Below are positions 15,985-24,572 of a stretch of 64,000 nt of DNA, piece by piece. The stretch covers positions 1-64,000 of the forward strand of contig NZ_JBIVRB010000006.1 in NCBI RefSeq assembly GCF_044755465.1. Direction: 5' to 3'. The stretch comes from Peterkaempfera sp044755465 (lineage in GTDB: Bacteria > Actinomycetota > Actinomycetes > Streptomycetales > Streptomycetaceae). Position 1 is the stretch's first letter. Each line of letters opens with the position of its first letter. The notes beneath the pieces are model-generated. The model was given only the letters and a program-made list of their open reading frames with translations, was not told the origin of the DNA and made no database searches. Position numbers and translations under genes: made by a program.

Positions 15985-16593
15985 ATGCCCAGGCGTCACT
16001 CCCTCCGCCGCGCGCCGCTGCTCGCGGCCCTGGCGGCCGCCGTCCTCGCCGCCCCGCTGGCCACCGCCTCGTCGGCCGGCGCGCACGGCTACATCACCAC
16101 CCCGCCCAGCCGGCAGGACCTCTGCGCCCTGCGGGCCGTCACCAACTGCGGCGACATCCAGTGGGAGCCGCAGAGCGTCGAGGGCCCCAAGGGCTTCCCG
16201 GCGTCCGGCCCCGCCGACGGCACCATCTGCGCGGGCGGCAACGACCGCTTCTCCCAGCTGGATGACCCGCGCGGCGGCAACTGGCCGACCACCGCGCTCA
16301 CCGGGGGCCAGCAGTACACCTTCAACTGGCACTTCACCGCGCGGCACGCCACCACCTCGTTCCGCTACTTCATCACCAAGTCCGGCTGGAACCCCAACCA
16401 GCCGCTGACCCGCAACGCCCTGGAGGCCACCCCCTTCCTCACCGTGCTCTACCACGGCGCCCAGCCGGCCGGTGACATCAGCCAGACCGCGACCATCCCG
16501 ACCGGCCGGTCCGGGCACCAGGTGATCCTGGCCGTCTGGGACATCGCCGACACCGGCAACGCCTTCTACTCCTGCTCCGACGTTACTCTCTGA
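15985..16593 (+). CDS. Secreted AA10 lytic polysaccharide monooxygenase (chitin-binding type)
   Basis: 202 residues. Copper enzyme that cleaves crystalline chitin or cellulose oxidatively outside the cell. The signal peptide ends at AGA, leaving His34 as the mature N-terminus (HGYITTPPSRQ), the first ligand of the copper histidine brace. The second is His121 in TARHATTSF. The axial Phe region is GNAFYSC. It is a single AA10 domain with no CBM. AGGAGG precedes the ATG at 15985. The dre-like box suggests induction by chitin breakdown products, which favours chitin as substrate. Its 3' end overlaps the convergent diguanylate cyclase gene by 28 bases. Confidence 0.93.
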   Translation: MPRRHSLRRAPLLAALAAAVLAAPLATASSAGAHGYITTPPSRQDLCALRAVTNCGDIQWEPQSVEGPKGFPASGPADGTICAGGNDRFSQLDDPRGGNWPTTALTGGQQYTFNWHFTARHATTSFRYFITKSGWNPNQPLTRNALEATPFLTVLYHGAQPAGDISQTATIPTGRSGHQVILAVWDIADTGNAFYSCSDVTL

Positions 16594-18074
16594 GCCTCTC
16601 CCCCCGGCAGGCCCTTCCCGTCCGCGACCACCACCCTGTCCCGCCCGGCGCGCTTGGCCCGGTACAGGGCCCGGTCGGCGCGGCCGAGAAGGGCCTGCGC
16701 CGTCTCGGTGCCGTCCCAGCGGGCGACGCCCGCCGACAGCGTCTGCCCGAGCGGGGTGTGCCGGCGCAGCCGGTCGACCAGCGCGGCGGCCCCGGTGGCG
16801 TTCAGCCCCACGGTGAGGACCCCGAACTCCTCCCCGCCGTAGCGGGCGAGCAGGTCGCCGGGGCGCAGCTGCCGCTGCCAGGCGGCGGCGGCACCGCGCA
16901 GCAGCCGGTCGCCGGCCGGGTGGCCGTGGGCGTCGTTGAACCGCTTGAACCGGTCGAGGTCCAGCAGGGCGACGCAGACCGGCGCCCCGGTGCGCGCGGC
17001 CTCCGCCAGCTGCCGGGCCACCTCGCCGTCCCAGGCGCGGCGGTTGGGTATGCCGGTCAGCCCGTCGCTGCTGGCGAGCGCGGCCAGCTGGTCCGCCCGC
17101 CCCTGCACCTGCGCGGTGAGGTACGACACCCGGGTCAGCACCAGGAGGAAGAGCACGGCGGAGCCGATGCTGACCGCCAGCCAGTCGATCCGGCACCGGC
17201 CGCTGGCCCCCTCCGCGAACAGCACGGCGGGTGCCAGCAGCGCGGCGCCGGTGAGCAGCGTCAGCCGGCGCCGGGTGAGCGCCGCCTCCGGGCCGGGGGG
17301 TGCTCCGGCGAGCGTACGCATGCTGGGGTGCAGCGCCGCCGCCGTCCACAGCAGCGCGGCGGCCGGTCCGCCCAGCTCCAGCGGGCGGGGGACGGCGCGG
17401 CCGGCGGTGGTCAGCGCGGCGAGCGCGGCGTCGGCGAGCAGCAGCAGCACCAGCGAGGCGGTGAGCAGCCGCAGCGCGGTCGGGCGCGGTCCGGGGCGGC
17501 CGAGCAGTCGCAGCACCAGGGCCAGCACCACCAGGTCGGCCAGCGGGCAGGCGGGCGAGAGCAGCCGGGGGAGCAGGCCGTCGGGGTGGTCGGCGGTGGC
17601 CGGTTCGATCAGGTAGATCCAGGCGAGCAGCGCGAGCCCGCTCGTCAGCAGGGCGCCGTCCAGCAGCGCGCCCCGGTCGCCGCCCGGCCCGCGCCGCCGG
17701 GTCAGCAGATGGACGGCGGCGGCCAGCATCGGGTAGGCGCCGAGGTAGCAGACCTCGGCGGGGGAGGGGACCGGCGCCCGGTGCAGGACGTCCACGCAGA
17801 TCCGGTACCCGAGGTCGCCGCAGGTCAGCAGCAGCTGCCCGGTGGCCAGCAGATACCAGGGCGTGCGGACGGCGGGCCGGTGCACCCGCACCCCGACCAC
17901 GACGGCCGCCGCACAGCCGAGGTCCAGCAGGGCGTACAGCGCGTCGGCGCCGGGCCCGGCCGGCAGCGCCAGGTAGCCGCAGCCGCCGAGCGTCCCGGCC
18001 GCCAGCCAGAGCACCCAGCCGGCCGGCCGCCCCCGCGCCCCCGCACCCGGCGGGGCCGGCGACCGCTTCTCCAT
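16566..18074 (-). CDS. Membrane-bound GGDEF diguanylate cyclase
   Basis: 502 residues. Makes cyclic di-GMP from two GTP. The N-terminal 320 residues contain roughly eight to ten hydrophobic helices (for example GWVLWLAAGTLGGCGYLAL, LLTASLVLLLLADAALAAL, LAVSIGSAVLFLLVLTRV), probably a membrane sensor. The GGDEF domain starts at SSDGLTGIPNRRAWD; the active site is GGEEF at 413-417 and the inhibitory I-site RPGD is at 404-407, five residues before it, so product inhibition is likely intact. No EAL domain follows. A GGGAAGGGAG ribosome binding site supports the ATG at 18074. In streptomycetes c-di-GMP controls development through BldD. Confidence 0.92.
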   Translation of the reverse strand: MEKRSPAPPGAGARGRPAGWVLWLAAGTLGGCGYLALPAGPGADALYALLDLGCAAAVVVGVRVHRPAVRTPWYLLATGQLLLTCGDLGYRICVDVLHRAPVPSPAEVCYLGAYPMLAAAVHLLTRRRGPGGDRGALLDGALLTSGLALLAWIYLIEPATADHPDGLLPRLLSPACPLADLVVLALVLRLLGRPGPRPTALRLLTASLVLLLLADAALAALTTAGRAVPRPLELGGPAAALLWTAAALHPSMRTLAGAPPGPEAALTRRRLTLLTGAALLAPAVLFAEGASGRCRIDWLAVSIGSAVLFLLVLTRVSYLTAQVQGRADQLAALASSDGLTGIPNRRAWDGEVARQLAEAARTGAPVCVALLDLDRFKRFNDAHGHPAGDRLLRGAAAAWQRQLRPGDLLARYGGEEFGVLTVGLNATGAAALVDRLRRHTPLGQTLSAGVARWDGTETAQALLGRADRALYRAKRAGRDRVVVADGKGLPGGEAQRVTSEQE

Positions 18075-18522
18075 CCGCTCCCTTCCCTCCCCCTGCCGAC
18101 TGCTGTGACCTGGCCACTCCCGCGACCCGGCCACTGCGTCGGCCTGACCACTGCGGCGACCCTCCCCTTATAGCCACTTCGATCACCACCGGGCAGGCGT
18201 TCGGCGGTTTCCGCGCACGAAACGCCACTTCCGGAACGAGGTGTCGCGTTTCGGCCGACCCGCGCGCAGCCCGCAAAGCAACACCCCTTGTGTAGATTTC
18301 ATGAAGTAGGTACGTTTCGTTGCCTACCACCCGGCGGGCCGCCGGACCCCACCCGCATCGGGTGAGCGCAACCGGTCGCCATCCCGACCGCCACGGTCCG
18401 ACCCGCTGGGCGCCACCGCCATCCCGGTCCGGGCGCGACCCGGCCGCCGTGCCCGGACGCCGAGCCGTCCCCGCACGTGCCTCTCCCGGTGCCGGGGACG
18501 GCGAGGAGCAAGGGAGCATGAC
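18075..18522. other. Divergent intergenic region with inverted repeat
   Basis: 448 bases without a credible gene. CGAAACGC at 18218-18225 and GCGTTTCG at 18246-18253 form a perfect 8-bp inverted repeat with a 20-base spacer. TAGATT at 18293-18298 could be a -10 for the downstream gene, but no -35 is convincing. It separates the diguanylate cyclase from copy C of the paralogous family. Confidence 0.4.
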
Positions 18523-19026
18523 GTGGCACATCCAGGACCCCTGCCGGAGCCGACTCCGGACCACCGCCGCCCCGGCAGCCCGCAGGAGGGCATGCCCCCG
18601 GCCCACTGCCCGCACTGGCCGGGAGCGGTCTGCCCGCCCGCCTCGCCCGGCTTCGAGCAGTCCGCCAAGGACTGGCTGTTCGAACTGGCCCCGGCCCGCT
18701 GGTGGCACGAGGAGATGCTGCACCGCTACCCGGTCGAGCTGGCCCGGATGGTCCGGCTGCGGCTGGAGGCGGATGTGATGGCCATGCACGCCGGGCTGCG
18801 GGCGGTCACCCGGTCGGTACTGCCCCGGGGGCCGGTGCCCGCCCCGGTCCCGCAGGCGTCCGAGCTCTACGCCCGGGAACGGGAGTGGGCCAGCGCCATG
18901 CTGGAGCAGGTCAAGCTGGTCGAGGGCGCCCTGCGGACGGCCTGCGCCCGCACCCGGCGCCGCCGCCCGTCCGCCGCCGGCCCGGCGCATCCGACGATGC
19001 CCAGGCAGCGCCCGGCCACCGGCTGA
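18523..19026 (+). CDS. Conserved actinobacterial helical protein, paralogous family copy C
   Basis: 167 residues with a GTG start and AAGGGAG upstream. More divergent than copies A and B, but it keeps the pattern: HWPGAVCPP, SPGFEQSAKDWLFELAPARWW, LHRYPVELARM, then YAREREW and a C-terminal LEQVKLVEGALRTA helix. It has an extra Pro-rich N-terminus of about 25 residues and a basic RRRR tail, so it may touch nucleic acid or membrane. An internal ATG at 18592 could be an alternative start. Function unknown. Confidence 0.75.
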   Translation: MAHPGPLPEPTPDHRRPGSPQEGMPPAHCPHWPGAVCPPASPGFEQSAKDWLFELAPARWWHEEMLHRYPVELARMVRLRLEADVMAMHAGLRAVTRSVLPRGPVPAPVPQASELYAREREWASAMLEQVKLVEGALRTACARTRRRRPSAAGPAHPTMPRQRPATG

Positions 19027-19079
19027 CCGGGCGCGCCCGGCGCCGCATGGCCGCCGGGCGGCCGGGTAGCAGCACCCGC

Positions 19080-19502
19080 ATGAACGACCGCGACGACCAG
19101 CACGAGAACCCCGAGCGCGCCGAGCAGACTGAGCGCGCCGAGCAGACCGAGCGCGCCGAGCAGGACGAGCGGTTGGAGCAGACCGAGCGGTTGGAGCAGG
19201 ACGTCAACCCGGAGCAGGCCGCCTTCGAGGCCGCCGAGCGCGAGCGGGAGCGGTCGCGTCCCTTCAGCTACCCCTATCCGGAGCGCCGCCCCGGGGTCCG
19301 GGCGGTCCGCCGGGTCAGCTCCGAGCAGGCCGACGCGGACATGCCACCCGGCACCTCGGGCAGCTATGGAACCACCGGCGGCACCGGCGTGGGCACCGGC
19401 TCCCAGGACCCGCTGGACGACGCCGAGTACGCGGACACCGTCGGCGGCGCCGGCACCGCGCCCACCGACCAGGACCGGGAGTCCGACCGCGACAAGCCCT
19501 GA
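19080..19502 (+). CDS. Acidic repeat-containing hypothetical protein
   Basis: 140 residues, strongly charged. Residues 12-40 are five hexapeptide repeats (ERAEQT / ERLEQT type) predicted to be helical or coiled coil; the rest is Gly/Thr/Asp-rich and probably disordered, with a PYPERRPG segment in the middle. No signal or membrane helix. The ribosome binding site is poor. It follows copy C by 53 bases and may be co-transcribed. No known family. Confidence 0.6.
   Translation: MNDRDDQHENPERAEQTERAEQTERAEQDERLEQTERLEQDVNPEQAAFEAAERERERSRPFSYPYPERRPGVRAVRRVSSEQADADMPPGTSGSYGTTGGTGVGTGSQDPLDDAEYADTVGGAGTAPTDQDRESDRDKP
19113..19199 (+). repeat. 18-bp tandem repeat coding ERAEQT units
   Basis: Five imperfect 18-bp units (GAGCGCGCCGAGCAGACC type; the later two read GAGCGGTTGGAGCAG) inside the acidic hypothetical gene. 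The last units use TTG Leu, rare in the window. Confidence 0.85.
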
Positions 19503-19833
19503 CCCGGCCTCCCACCTGCGCGTCCGCCCGAGCCGGCCGCCCGGCGCGGGCGCTGCCGGCGTCCGGACCGCAGCGGCGATGCCCCCGCCCGGTCACTCTC
19601 CGAGGTCACCGGTCCCCATGGGCGCCGCCCGTCGCCCCGGCGGCTTGTCCGCGACCGCACCGCCAGGTCCCCGTAGTACGGTGGCCGCACCGCCGCCCGC
19701 TCCGCCCGGCCGGCCCGCCCGGCATCCCCGCGCGGCCCCGCCGCCCCCGCCGCACCATTCGACCGTACGGGCGTCGGACCGCAGACTCCGTCGCGAGCTG
19801 CCGCGCCACGCCCGGGAAACAGGAACGACCCGC
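19503..19833. other. Gap of 331 bases with no gene seen
   Basis: Pro/Ala/Arg-coding frames run through it, but none has a start with a ribosome binding site or a recognisable product. TAGTACGGT around 19674-19682 could contribute to a promoter for the ABC ATPase gene. Nothing else is visible. Confidence 0.4.
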
Positions 19834-20679
19834 GTGGAACCCCTGGAAGCCCCCGACCCCGACACCGTCCTGCGGCTGCGTGACGTCGACCTGTGGCGTC
19901 ATACGCCCAGCGGCCGCCACACCCTGCTGACGGGCATCGACTGGGAAGTGCGCCGGGGCGAGCGCTGGGCGCTGCTCGGCCACAACGGGGCCGGCAAGAG
20001 CACCGTGCTCTCGCTCGCCGGAGCCGTCCAGCACCCCAGCAGCGGCACCGTCGACGTGCTGGGCCGCCGCCTGGGCCGCGCCGACCTGCGGGACCTGCGC
20101 GCGGAGGTCGGCCATGTCTCGGCCGCCACCCGCATCCCCGAACGGCTCACGGTGCGGGACTACGTGTTCACCGGCATCACCGGCACCGTGCTGCCGCTGC
20201 CTCGCAAGTACGGCCCGGCGGAGCGCCGGCGGGCGCTGGAGTGCGCCGACCTGATGGGCCTGGGCCCGCTCGCCGAGCAGGAGATGCTGCACTGCTCCCA
20301 GGGCGAGCAGAGCCGCGCCCGGATCGCCCGCGCGCTGGTCCCGCAGCCCCGCCTGCTGCTGCTGGACGAGCCGGGGGCGGCGCTGGACCTGCCCTCCCGG
20401 GAGCAGCTGATCGACGCCCTGGACACCCTCGCCGCCGACCGGCCGGAACTGGCCATGGTGCTGGTCACCCACCACCTGGAGGAGCTGCCCGCCTCCTTCG
20501 GCCATGCGCTGCTGCTCCGCCGGGGCGGCACCGTCGCCAGCGGTCCGGCCGCCGCCACCCTCACCTCCGCGCGGCTGAGCAGCTGCTTCGGGATGCCGCT
20601 GGAGGTCTCCCGGCAGGACGGCCGCTGGCAGGCCCGGCTGGTGGCCCGCCGCCGCCCGGACGCCTGCTGGACCCTCTGA
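19834..20679 (+). CDS. Stand-alone ABC transporter ATP-binding protein
   Basis: 281 residues. Walker A GHNGAGKST (about residues 49-57), signature CSQGEQSRARIARAL (a degenerate form of LSGGQ), Walker B LLLLDEPGAALD and switch His in VTHHLEELP. The GTG at 19834 has AGGAA 8 bases upstream. No permease or substrate-binding gene is next to it. The order of motifs and the THHLEE segment resemble ModF/YtrB-like and ABC-F-unrelated importer ATPases. Partner unknown. Confidence 0.88.
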   Translation: MEPLEAPDPDTVLRLRDVDLWRHTPSGRHTLLTGIDWEVRRGERWALLGHNGAGKSTVLSLAGAVQHPSSGTVDVLGRRLGRADLRDLRAEVGHVSAATRIPERLTVRDYVFTGITGTVLPLPRKYGPAERRRALECADLMGLGPLAEQEMLHCSQGEQSRARIARALVPQPRLLLLDEPGAALDLPSREQLIDALDTLAADRPELAMVLVTHHLEELPASFGHALLLRRGGTVASGPAAATLTSARLSSCFGMPLEVSRQDGRWQARLVARRRPDACWTL

Positions 20680-20801
20680 CCCCTGCCGGTCCGCAGTCCG
20701 ACCCCCGGCGGGACGCCACCGGTCCCGCCGTCCCCCCGTGCACCATGCCGGAGACATGGCAGCATGCTGCCCGTCCCCGGTCGGATTCAGGAGTATTTCG
20801 C

Positions 20802-21221
20802 ATGATTTCCCCAACGGCGTACTGGTGTGCCAGCGCCGCAGCCCAGGAGTCGGCAGAGCAGCGCACCTTCGCCCTCGGCGGCCAGTACGCCGAGTCGGTC
20901 GAGGCGGCGCTGGAGTGGCTGCGCGCCCGGATCGCGCAGATCGCCGAGCAGTTGGACCCGCCCGCCTCGGAGACGGTCACCGACTGGTTACGCGAGCCCG
21001 CGCAGTACGCCGAAGGGCTGGCCGCGCTGCGCTCCGGACGCAGCGTCCGGGTCGACCTCTTACAGGACGACATCTGCTACACGGTACGGGTCCGGGTGGT
21101 GCGCGGCGCCGCGTCGTCCGCGCCGTGGTCCACGCCCGGCGCGACCCTGACGGCCGACCGCCGCCCGCAGCCGTGGTCCGCCGCCGGGGCGGCGCTCCGC
21201 GAGGCCCGCAGGCGCGGCTGA
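20802..21221 (+). CDS. Hypothetical protein
   Basis: 139 residues; AGGAG lies about 9 bases before the ATG. The N-terminal half is helical (SVEAALEWLRARIAQIAEQLD), the middle has LRSGRSVRVDLLQDDICYTVRVRVVRG, a short beta region, and the C-terminus is Pro/Ala-rich. No signal peptide, membrane helix or known domain. It stands alone between the ABC ATPase and the amino-acid permease. Confidence 0.65.
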   Translation: MISPTAYWCASAAAQESAEQRTFALGGQYAESVEAALEWLRARIAQIAEQLDPPASETVTDWLREPAQYAEGLAALRSGRSVRVDLLQDDICYTVRVRVVRGAASSAPWSTPGATLTADRRPQPWSAAGAALREARRRG

Positions 21222-21364
21222 CCGGCCACCCGTACGGGTGACGTGCGGGCCGGTTCCTCCCCCGGGCCGGTCGCCGGCCACCGGCTGCGGGTATCACACC
21301 GGGTGCAGCCGGGCCGGGCGCCAGGACGGCGCCCACCGCCGGCGGACCAACCGAGAGGACGGCC

Positions 21365-22798
21365 ATGAGCAGGCTCCGGGCGGGCACCGGCCCACTGCGC
21401 CGCAAGCCGATCGAGCACATCGAGGACCCCGAGGGCGCCCGCAGCGAGCAGCTCACCCGGGTGCTCGGGCTCTGGCAGCTCACCGCCATCGGGGTCGGCG
21501 GCATCATCGGCGCCGGGATCTTCACCCTGGCGGGGACCGTCGCCAACGGCACGGCGGGCCCCGCCGTGGTGCTCTCCTTCGTGATCGCCGGCATCGCCAG
21601 CGCGGCCGCCGCCCTGTCGTACGCGGAGTTCGCCGGGCTGATCCCCAAGGCCGGATCGGCCTACACCTACGGCTACGCGGTCCTCGGGGAGGTGGTCGGC
21701 TGGTGCATCGGCTGGGACCTGCTGCTGGAGTACACCGCCATCGTCGCGGTGGTCGCCATCGGCATCTCCGGCTACTTCGAGTTCCTGATCGGCAACCTGG
21801 GGGCGCACGTGCCGGCCTGGATGATGGGCGCCCCCGGCACCGGGCCCGGCCACCGGGTCGACCTCTTCGCCGCCGTGCTGTGCCTGCTGATCGCCTATCT
21901 GCTCAACCAGGGCATGAGCAACGCCGCCCGCTTCGAGACCTCGGTGGTGGTGCTGAAGGTCGTGGTGGTGCTGCTGGTCGTGGTGGTCGGCTTCCTCCAC
22001 ATCGACACCGGCAACTACCGGCCCTTCTTCCCGTACGGCGTCGGTGGCGCGTTCACCGGCGCGGCCACGGTCTTCTTCGCCGTCTTCGGCTACGACGCGA
22101 TGAGCACGGCGGCGGAGGAGTCCAAGGACTCCCAGCGGCACATGCCCAAGGCGATCGTCTACTCGCTCGCCATCGCCATGGTCCTCTACATCCTGGCCTG
22201 CCTGGTGCTCACCGGGATGCAGCACTACACGGAGATCGACCGGGAGAGCGGCTTCTCCACCGCGTTCAAGTCGGTGGGGCTCAGCGGGCTGGCCAATGTG
22301 GTCGCGGTCGGCGCGATCATCGGCATCCTCACCGTGATGTTCACCTTCATGCTCGGCGTCACCCGGGTCTGGTTCTCGATGAGCCGGGACGGGCTGCTGC
22401 CCAAGTGGTTCGCCCGGACGCACCCCACCCGGCACGTACCGACCCGGGTCACCTGGATCGTCGGCGCCGCCTCGGCCGTCATCGCGGGCCTCGTCCCGAT
22501 CGCGGAGGCCGCCGAACTGACCAACATCGGCATCCTGCTGGCCTTCGCGGTGGTCTCCACCTCGGTGATCGTGCTCCGCCGCACCCGCCCCGACCTGCCG
22601 CGCGCCTTCCGCTGCCCCGCCGTGCCGCTGGTGCCCGCGATCGGCGTCTGCTTCTCGCTCTGGCTGATCACCTTCCTGCACTGGCAGACCTGGGTCCGCT
22701 TCGCGGTGTGGTTCGTCGTCGGCCTGGTGATCTACGGCGGCTACTCCTACCGGCACTCGGTGCTCGCCCGCACCCCGGCGCCCGGCGACACGCCGTAG
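21365..22798 (+). CDS. APC-family amino-acid permease (cationic amino acid transporter type)
   Basis: 477 residues, about 12-13 transmembrane helices. The N-terminal signature LTAIGVGGIIGAGIFTLAG is the conserved APC helix 1 substrate motif, and FFAVFGYDAMSTAAEESKD in the middle is typical of the YfnA/CAT subgroup. GAGAGGA precedes the ATG. The likely role is proton-coupled uptake or exchange of an amino acid at the cytoplasmic membrane. No metabolic neighbour hints at the substrate. Confidence 0.92.
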   Translation: MSRLRAGTGPLRRKPIEHIEDPEGARSEQLTRVLGLWQLTAIGVGGIIGAGIFTLAGTVANGTAGPAVVLSFVIAGIASAAAALSYAEFAGLIPKAGSAYTYGYAVLGEVVGWCIGWDLLLEYTAIVAVVAIGISGYFEFLIGNLGAHVPAWMMGAPGTGPGHRVDLFAAVLCLLIAYLLNQGMSNAARFETSVVVLKVVVVLLVVVVGFLHIDTGNYRPFFPYGVGGAFTGAATVFFAVFGYDAMSTAAEESKDSQRHMPKAIVYSLAIAMVLYILACLVLTGMQHYTEIDRESGFSTAFKSVGLSGLANVVAVGAIIGILTVMFTFMLGVTRVWFSMSRDGLLPKWFARTHPTRHVPTRVTWIVGAASAVIAGLVPIAEAAELTNIGILLAFAVVSTSVIVLRRTRPDLPRAFRCPAVPLVPAIGVCFSLWLITFLHWQTWVRFAVWFVVGLVIYGGYSYRHSVLARTPAPGDTP

Positions 22799-22853
22799 CC
22801 CGGCCGGGTCCGCCGGGGTGCGGGGCGGCGGCGGCCGGGGTCTGCTGGTGGGT

Positions 22854-23003
22854 ATGACCGCACCGCATCCGCTGGTCCGCTTCACCAACGAGCTGATGGA
22901 ACTGACCGACGACCTGGACCAGGCGGCCGCCGCCGACTTCGTACGCCGTGTCTACGAGGCGGGCCGCGAGGAGGGCGAACGCCGGGCGCAGGGGCACCAG
23001 TAG
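22854..23003 (+). CDS. Small helical hypothetical protein
   Basis: 49 residues, ATG at 22854. HPLVRFTNELMELTDDLDQAAAADFVRRVYEAGREEGERRAQ is predicted as two helices with no hydrophobic segment. It lies 21 bases before the next small gene, so the two probably share a transcript. Family unknown. Confidence 0.5.
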   Translation: MTAPHPLVRFTNELMELTDDLDQAAAADFVRRVYEAGREEGERRAQGHQ

Positions 23004-23024
23004 CCGGACCACAGGAGGCCAGCC

Positions 23025-23294
23025 ATGCCGCTCTACCGCTGGGAACTGGAGGCCGTCGACGCGAACGGGCGGCGGACCTCCCGTACGTCCGACGGCATCC
23101 AGGCCAACCCGCAGGAGTTCGAGGGCACCGCCGAGGACTTCGCCGACCGCAGGCTGCGGGACTGGATCGCGCTGCTCCAGGGCGACCCGCAGTCCATGCC
23201 CGCCCGGGTGGAGATCCGGGTCTGGGCGGCCGACGCCGACCCCGACGCCGACCCGGACAGCACCACCCACTGGAACAGCCCGCCCGGCGCCTGA
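23025..23294 (+). CDS. Small hypothetical protein
   Basis: 89 residues, AGGAGG ribosome binding site. LYRWELEAVDANGRRTSR begins a beta-type domain; the C-terminus has VEIRVWAADADPDADPDS, an acidic tail. Small actinobacterial proteins of this kind are common, but no name is recognised. It lies between the 49-residue gene and the ADP-ribosylglycohydrolase gene. Confidence 0.65.
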   Translation: MPLYRWELEAVDANGRRTSRTSDGIQANPQEFEGTAEDFADRRLRDWIALLQGDPQSMPARVEIRVWAADADPDADPDSTTHWNSPPGA

Positions 23295-23375
23295 CCCGGC
23301 GGCGGCCCGCTGCCCGAACAGCGCCCGCCCGAATACCGCCCGCCCGGGGGCCGGGCGGTGGCACAATCGCGGGCG

Positions 23376-24320
23376 ATGACTTTCGAGACCGCCACTGACG
23401 CACTGTCAGGCCCCGGCGTCGCCCTGGACTCGCTGCGCGGCCTGGCCGCCGGTGACGCCTTCGGCGCCCAGTTCTTCGTCCCCGGCAACCTCGACGCGCT
23501 GCGCCGCCGCGCCCTGCCGCCCGCGCCCTGGCCGTGGACCGACGACACCGAGATGGCCTGCTCGGTGCTGGCGGTGCTGCGCCGGGACGGCGCCGTCGGC
23601 CAGGACGCGCTGGCCGCCTCCTTCGCACACCACCATGACTTCGACCGGGGCTACGGCCCGGCGGTGAACCGGCTGCTGCGGCTGGTCCGGCAGGGCGGGT
23701 CGTGGCGGGAGCTGGCCGCCGGGCTGTTCGAAGGCCAGGGGTCCTGGGGGAACGGGGCCGCGATGCGGGTGGCGCCGCTGGGCGCCTGGTTCGCGGCCGA
23801 CCCCGAGCGGGCCGCCGAGCAGGCCGCCCGCTCCGCCGAGGTCACCCACGCCCACCCCGAGGCCGTCGCCGGAGCCGTGGCGGTGGCCGTCGCCGCCGCC
23901 TGGGCCGCCCGTACCCGGCACTCGGACCCGGCCCCGGCGGCCCTGCTGGACGCCGTGCTGGAGCTGACCCCGGCGGGCCGGGTCCGCGCGGGCGTGGCCG
24001 AGGCGCGGTCGCTGGCCGACGAGCCGCACCCCGAGGCCGCCGCGCACCGGCTGGGCAACGGTGCCCGGGTGAGCGCGGTGGACACCGTGCCGTTCGCGCT
24101 CTGGTGCGCCGCCCGCCACCTGCGGGACTACGAGCAGGCGCTGTGGACGACCTCGTCGGCGGGCGGGGACGTGGACACCACCTGCGCCATCGTCGGCGGG
24201 ATCGTCGCGGCCCGGGTCGGCACCGACGGCATCCCCGCGCGCTGGCGCTCGGCGGTCGAGCCGCTGCCGGCCTGGGCGGGCGGGGACCGGGGCGGCTCCG
24301 GCGCCCCGCACAGCGGCTGA
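23376..24320 (+). CDS. ADP-ribosylglycohydrolase family protein
   Basis: 314 residues. Removes ADP-ribose from a protein or nucleic-acid target, by family. The metal-binding motifs are present: WTDDTEM near residue 51, and the C-terminal GGDVDTTCAIVGGIVAARVG with the Asp pair that coordinates Mg2+. AHPEAVAGAVA in the middle is also typical (DraG-like). The ATG at 23376 is chosen because homology begins with the GVALDSLRGLAAGDAFG segment. No ADP-ribosyltransferase is nearby. Confidence 0.92.
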   Translation: MTFETATDALSGPGVALDSLRGLAAGDAFGAQFFVPGNLDALRRRALPPAPWPWTDDTEMACSVLAVLRRDGAVGQDALAASFAHHHDFDRGYGPAVNRLLRLVRQGGSWRELAAGLFEGQGSWGNGAAMRVAPLGAWFAADPERAAEQAARSAEVTHAHPEAVAGAVAVAVAAAWAARTRHSDPAPAALLDAVLELTPAGRVRAGVAEARSLADEPHPEAAAHRLGNGARVSAVDTVPFALWCAARHLRDYEQALWTTSSAGGDVDTTCAIVGGIVAARVGTDGIPARWRSAVEPLPAWAGGDRGGSGAPHSG

Positions 24321-24572
24321 CGGGCGGCGGTACGGCGGCGGCCCGCACCCCGGATGGAGTACATCCGGCTGCGAGTTCGAAACGGTCCGCACCGGGGTGC
24401 TCCGGCCGGCGAAATACCGTGGCGACCTGCGAAAACGGCGCTCCGAGCGGCGGTGGCTCCGTGCATTCGAACGGCTACGCAAACGGACTTTCGACGCGCG
24501 GCCTTATGTCGAACGTACTTACGTTGGCGGCACCGGTTCTCCGGAACAAACCCCGAGAGGAAGAAAACACCC

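Noticed and set aside
13746..16265. Long + strand open frame opposite asnB
   Set aside because: It is the mirror of asnB in high-GC DNA: Gly/Arg/Val/His-rich composition, no domain and no ribosome binding site, while asnB is complete on the other strand.
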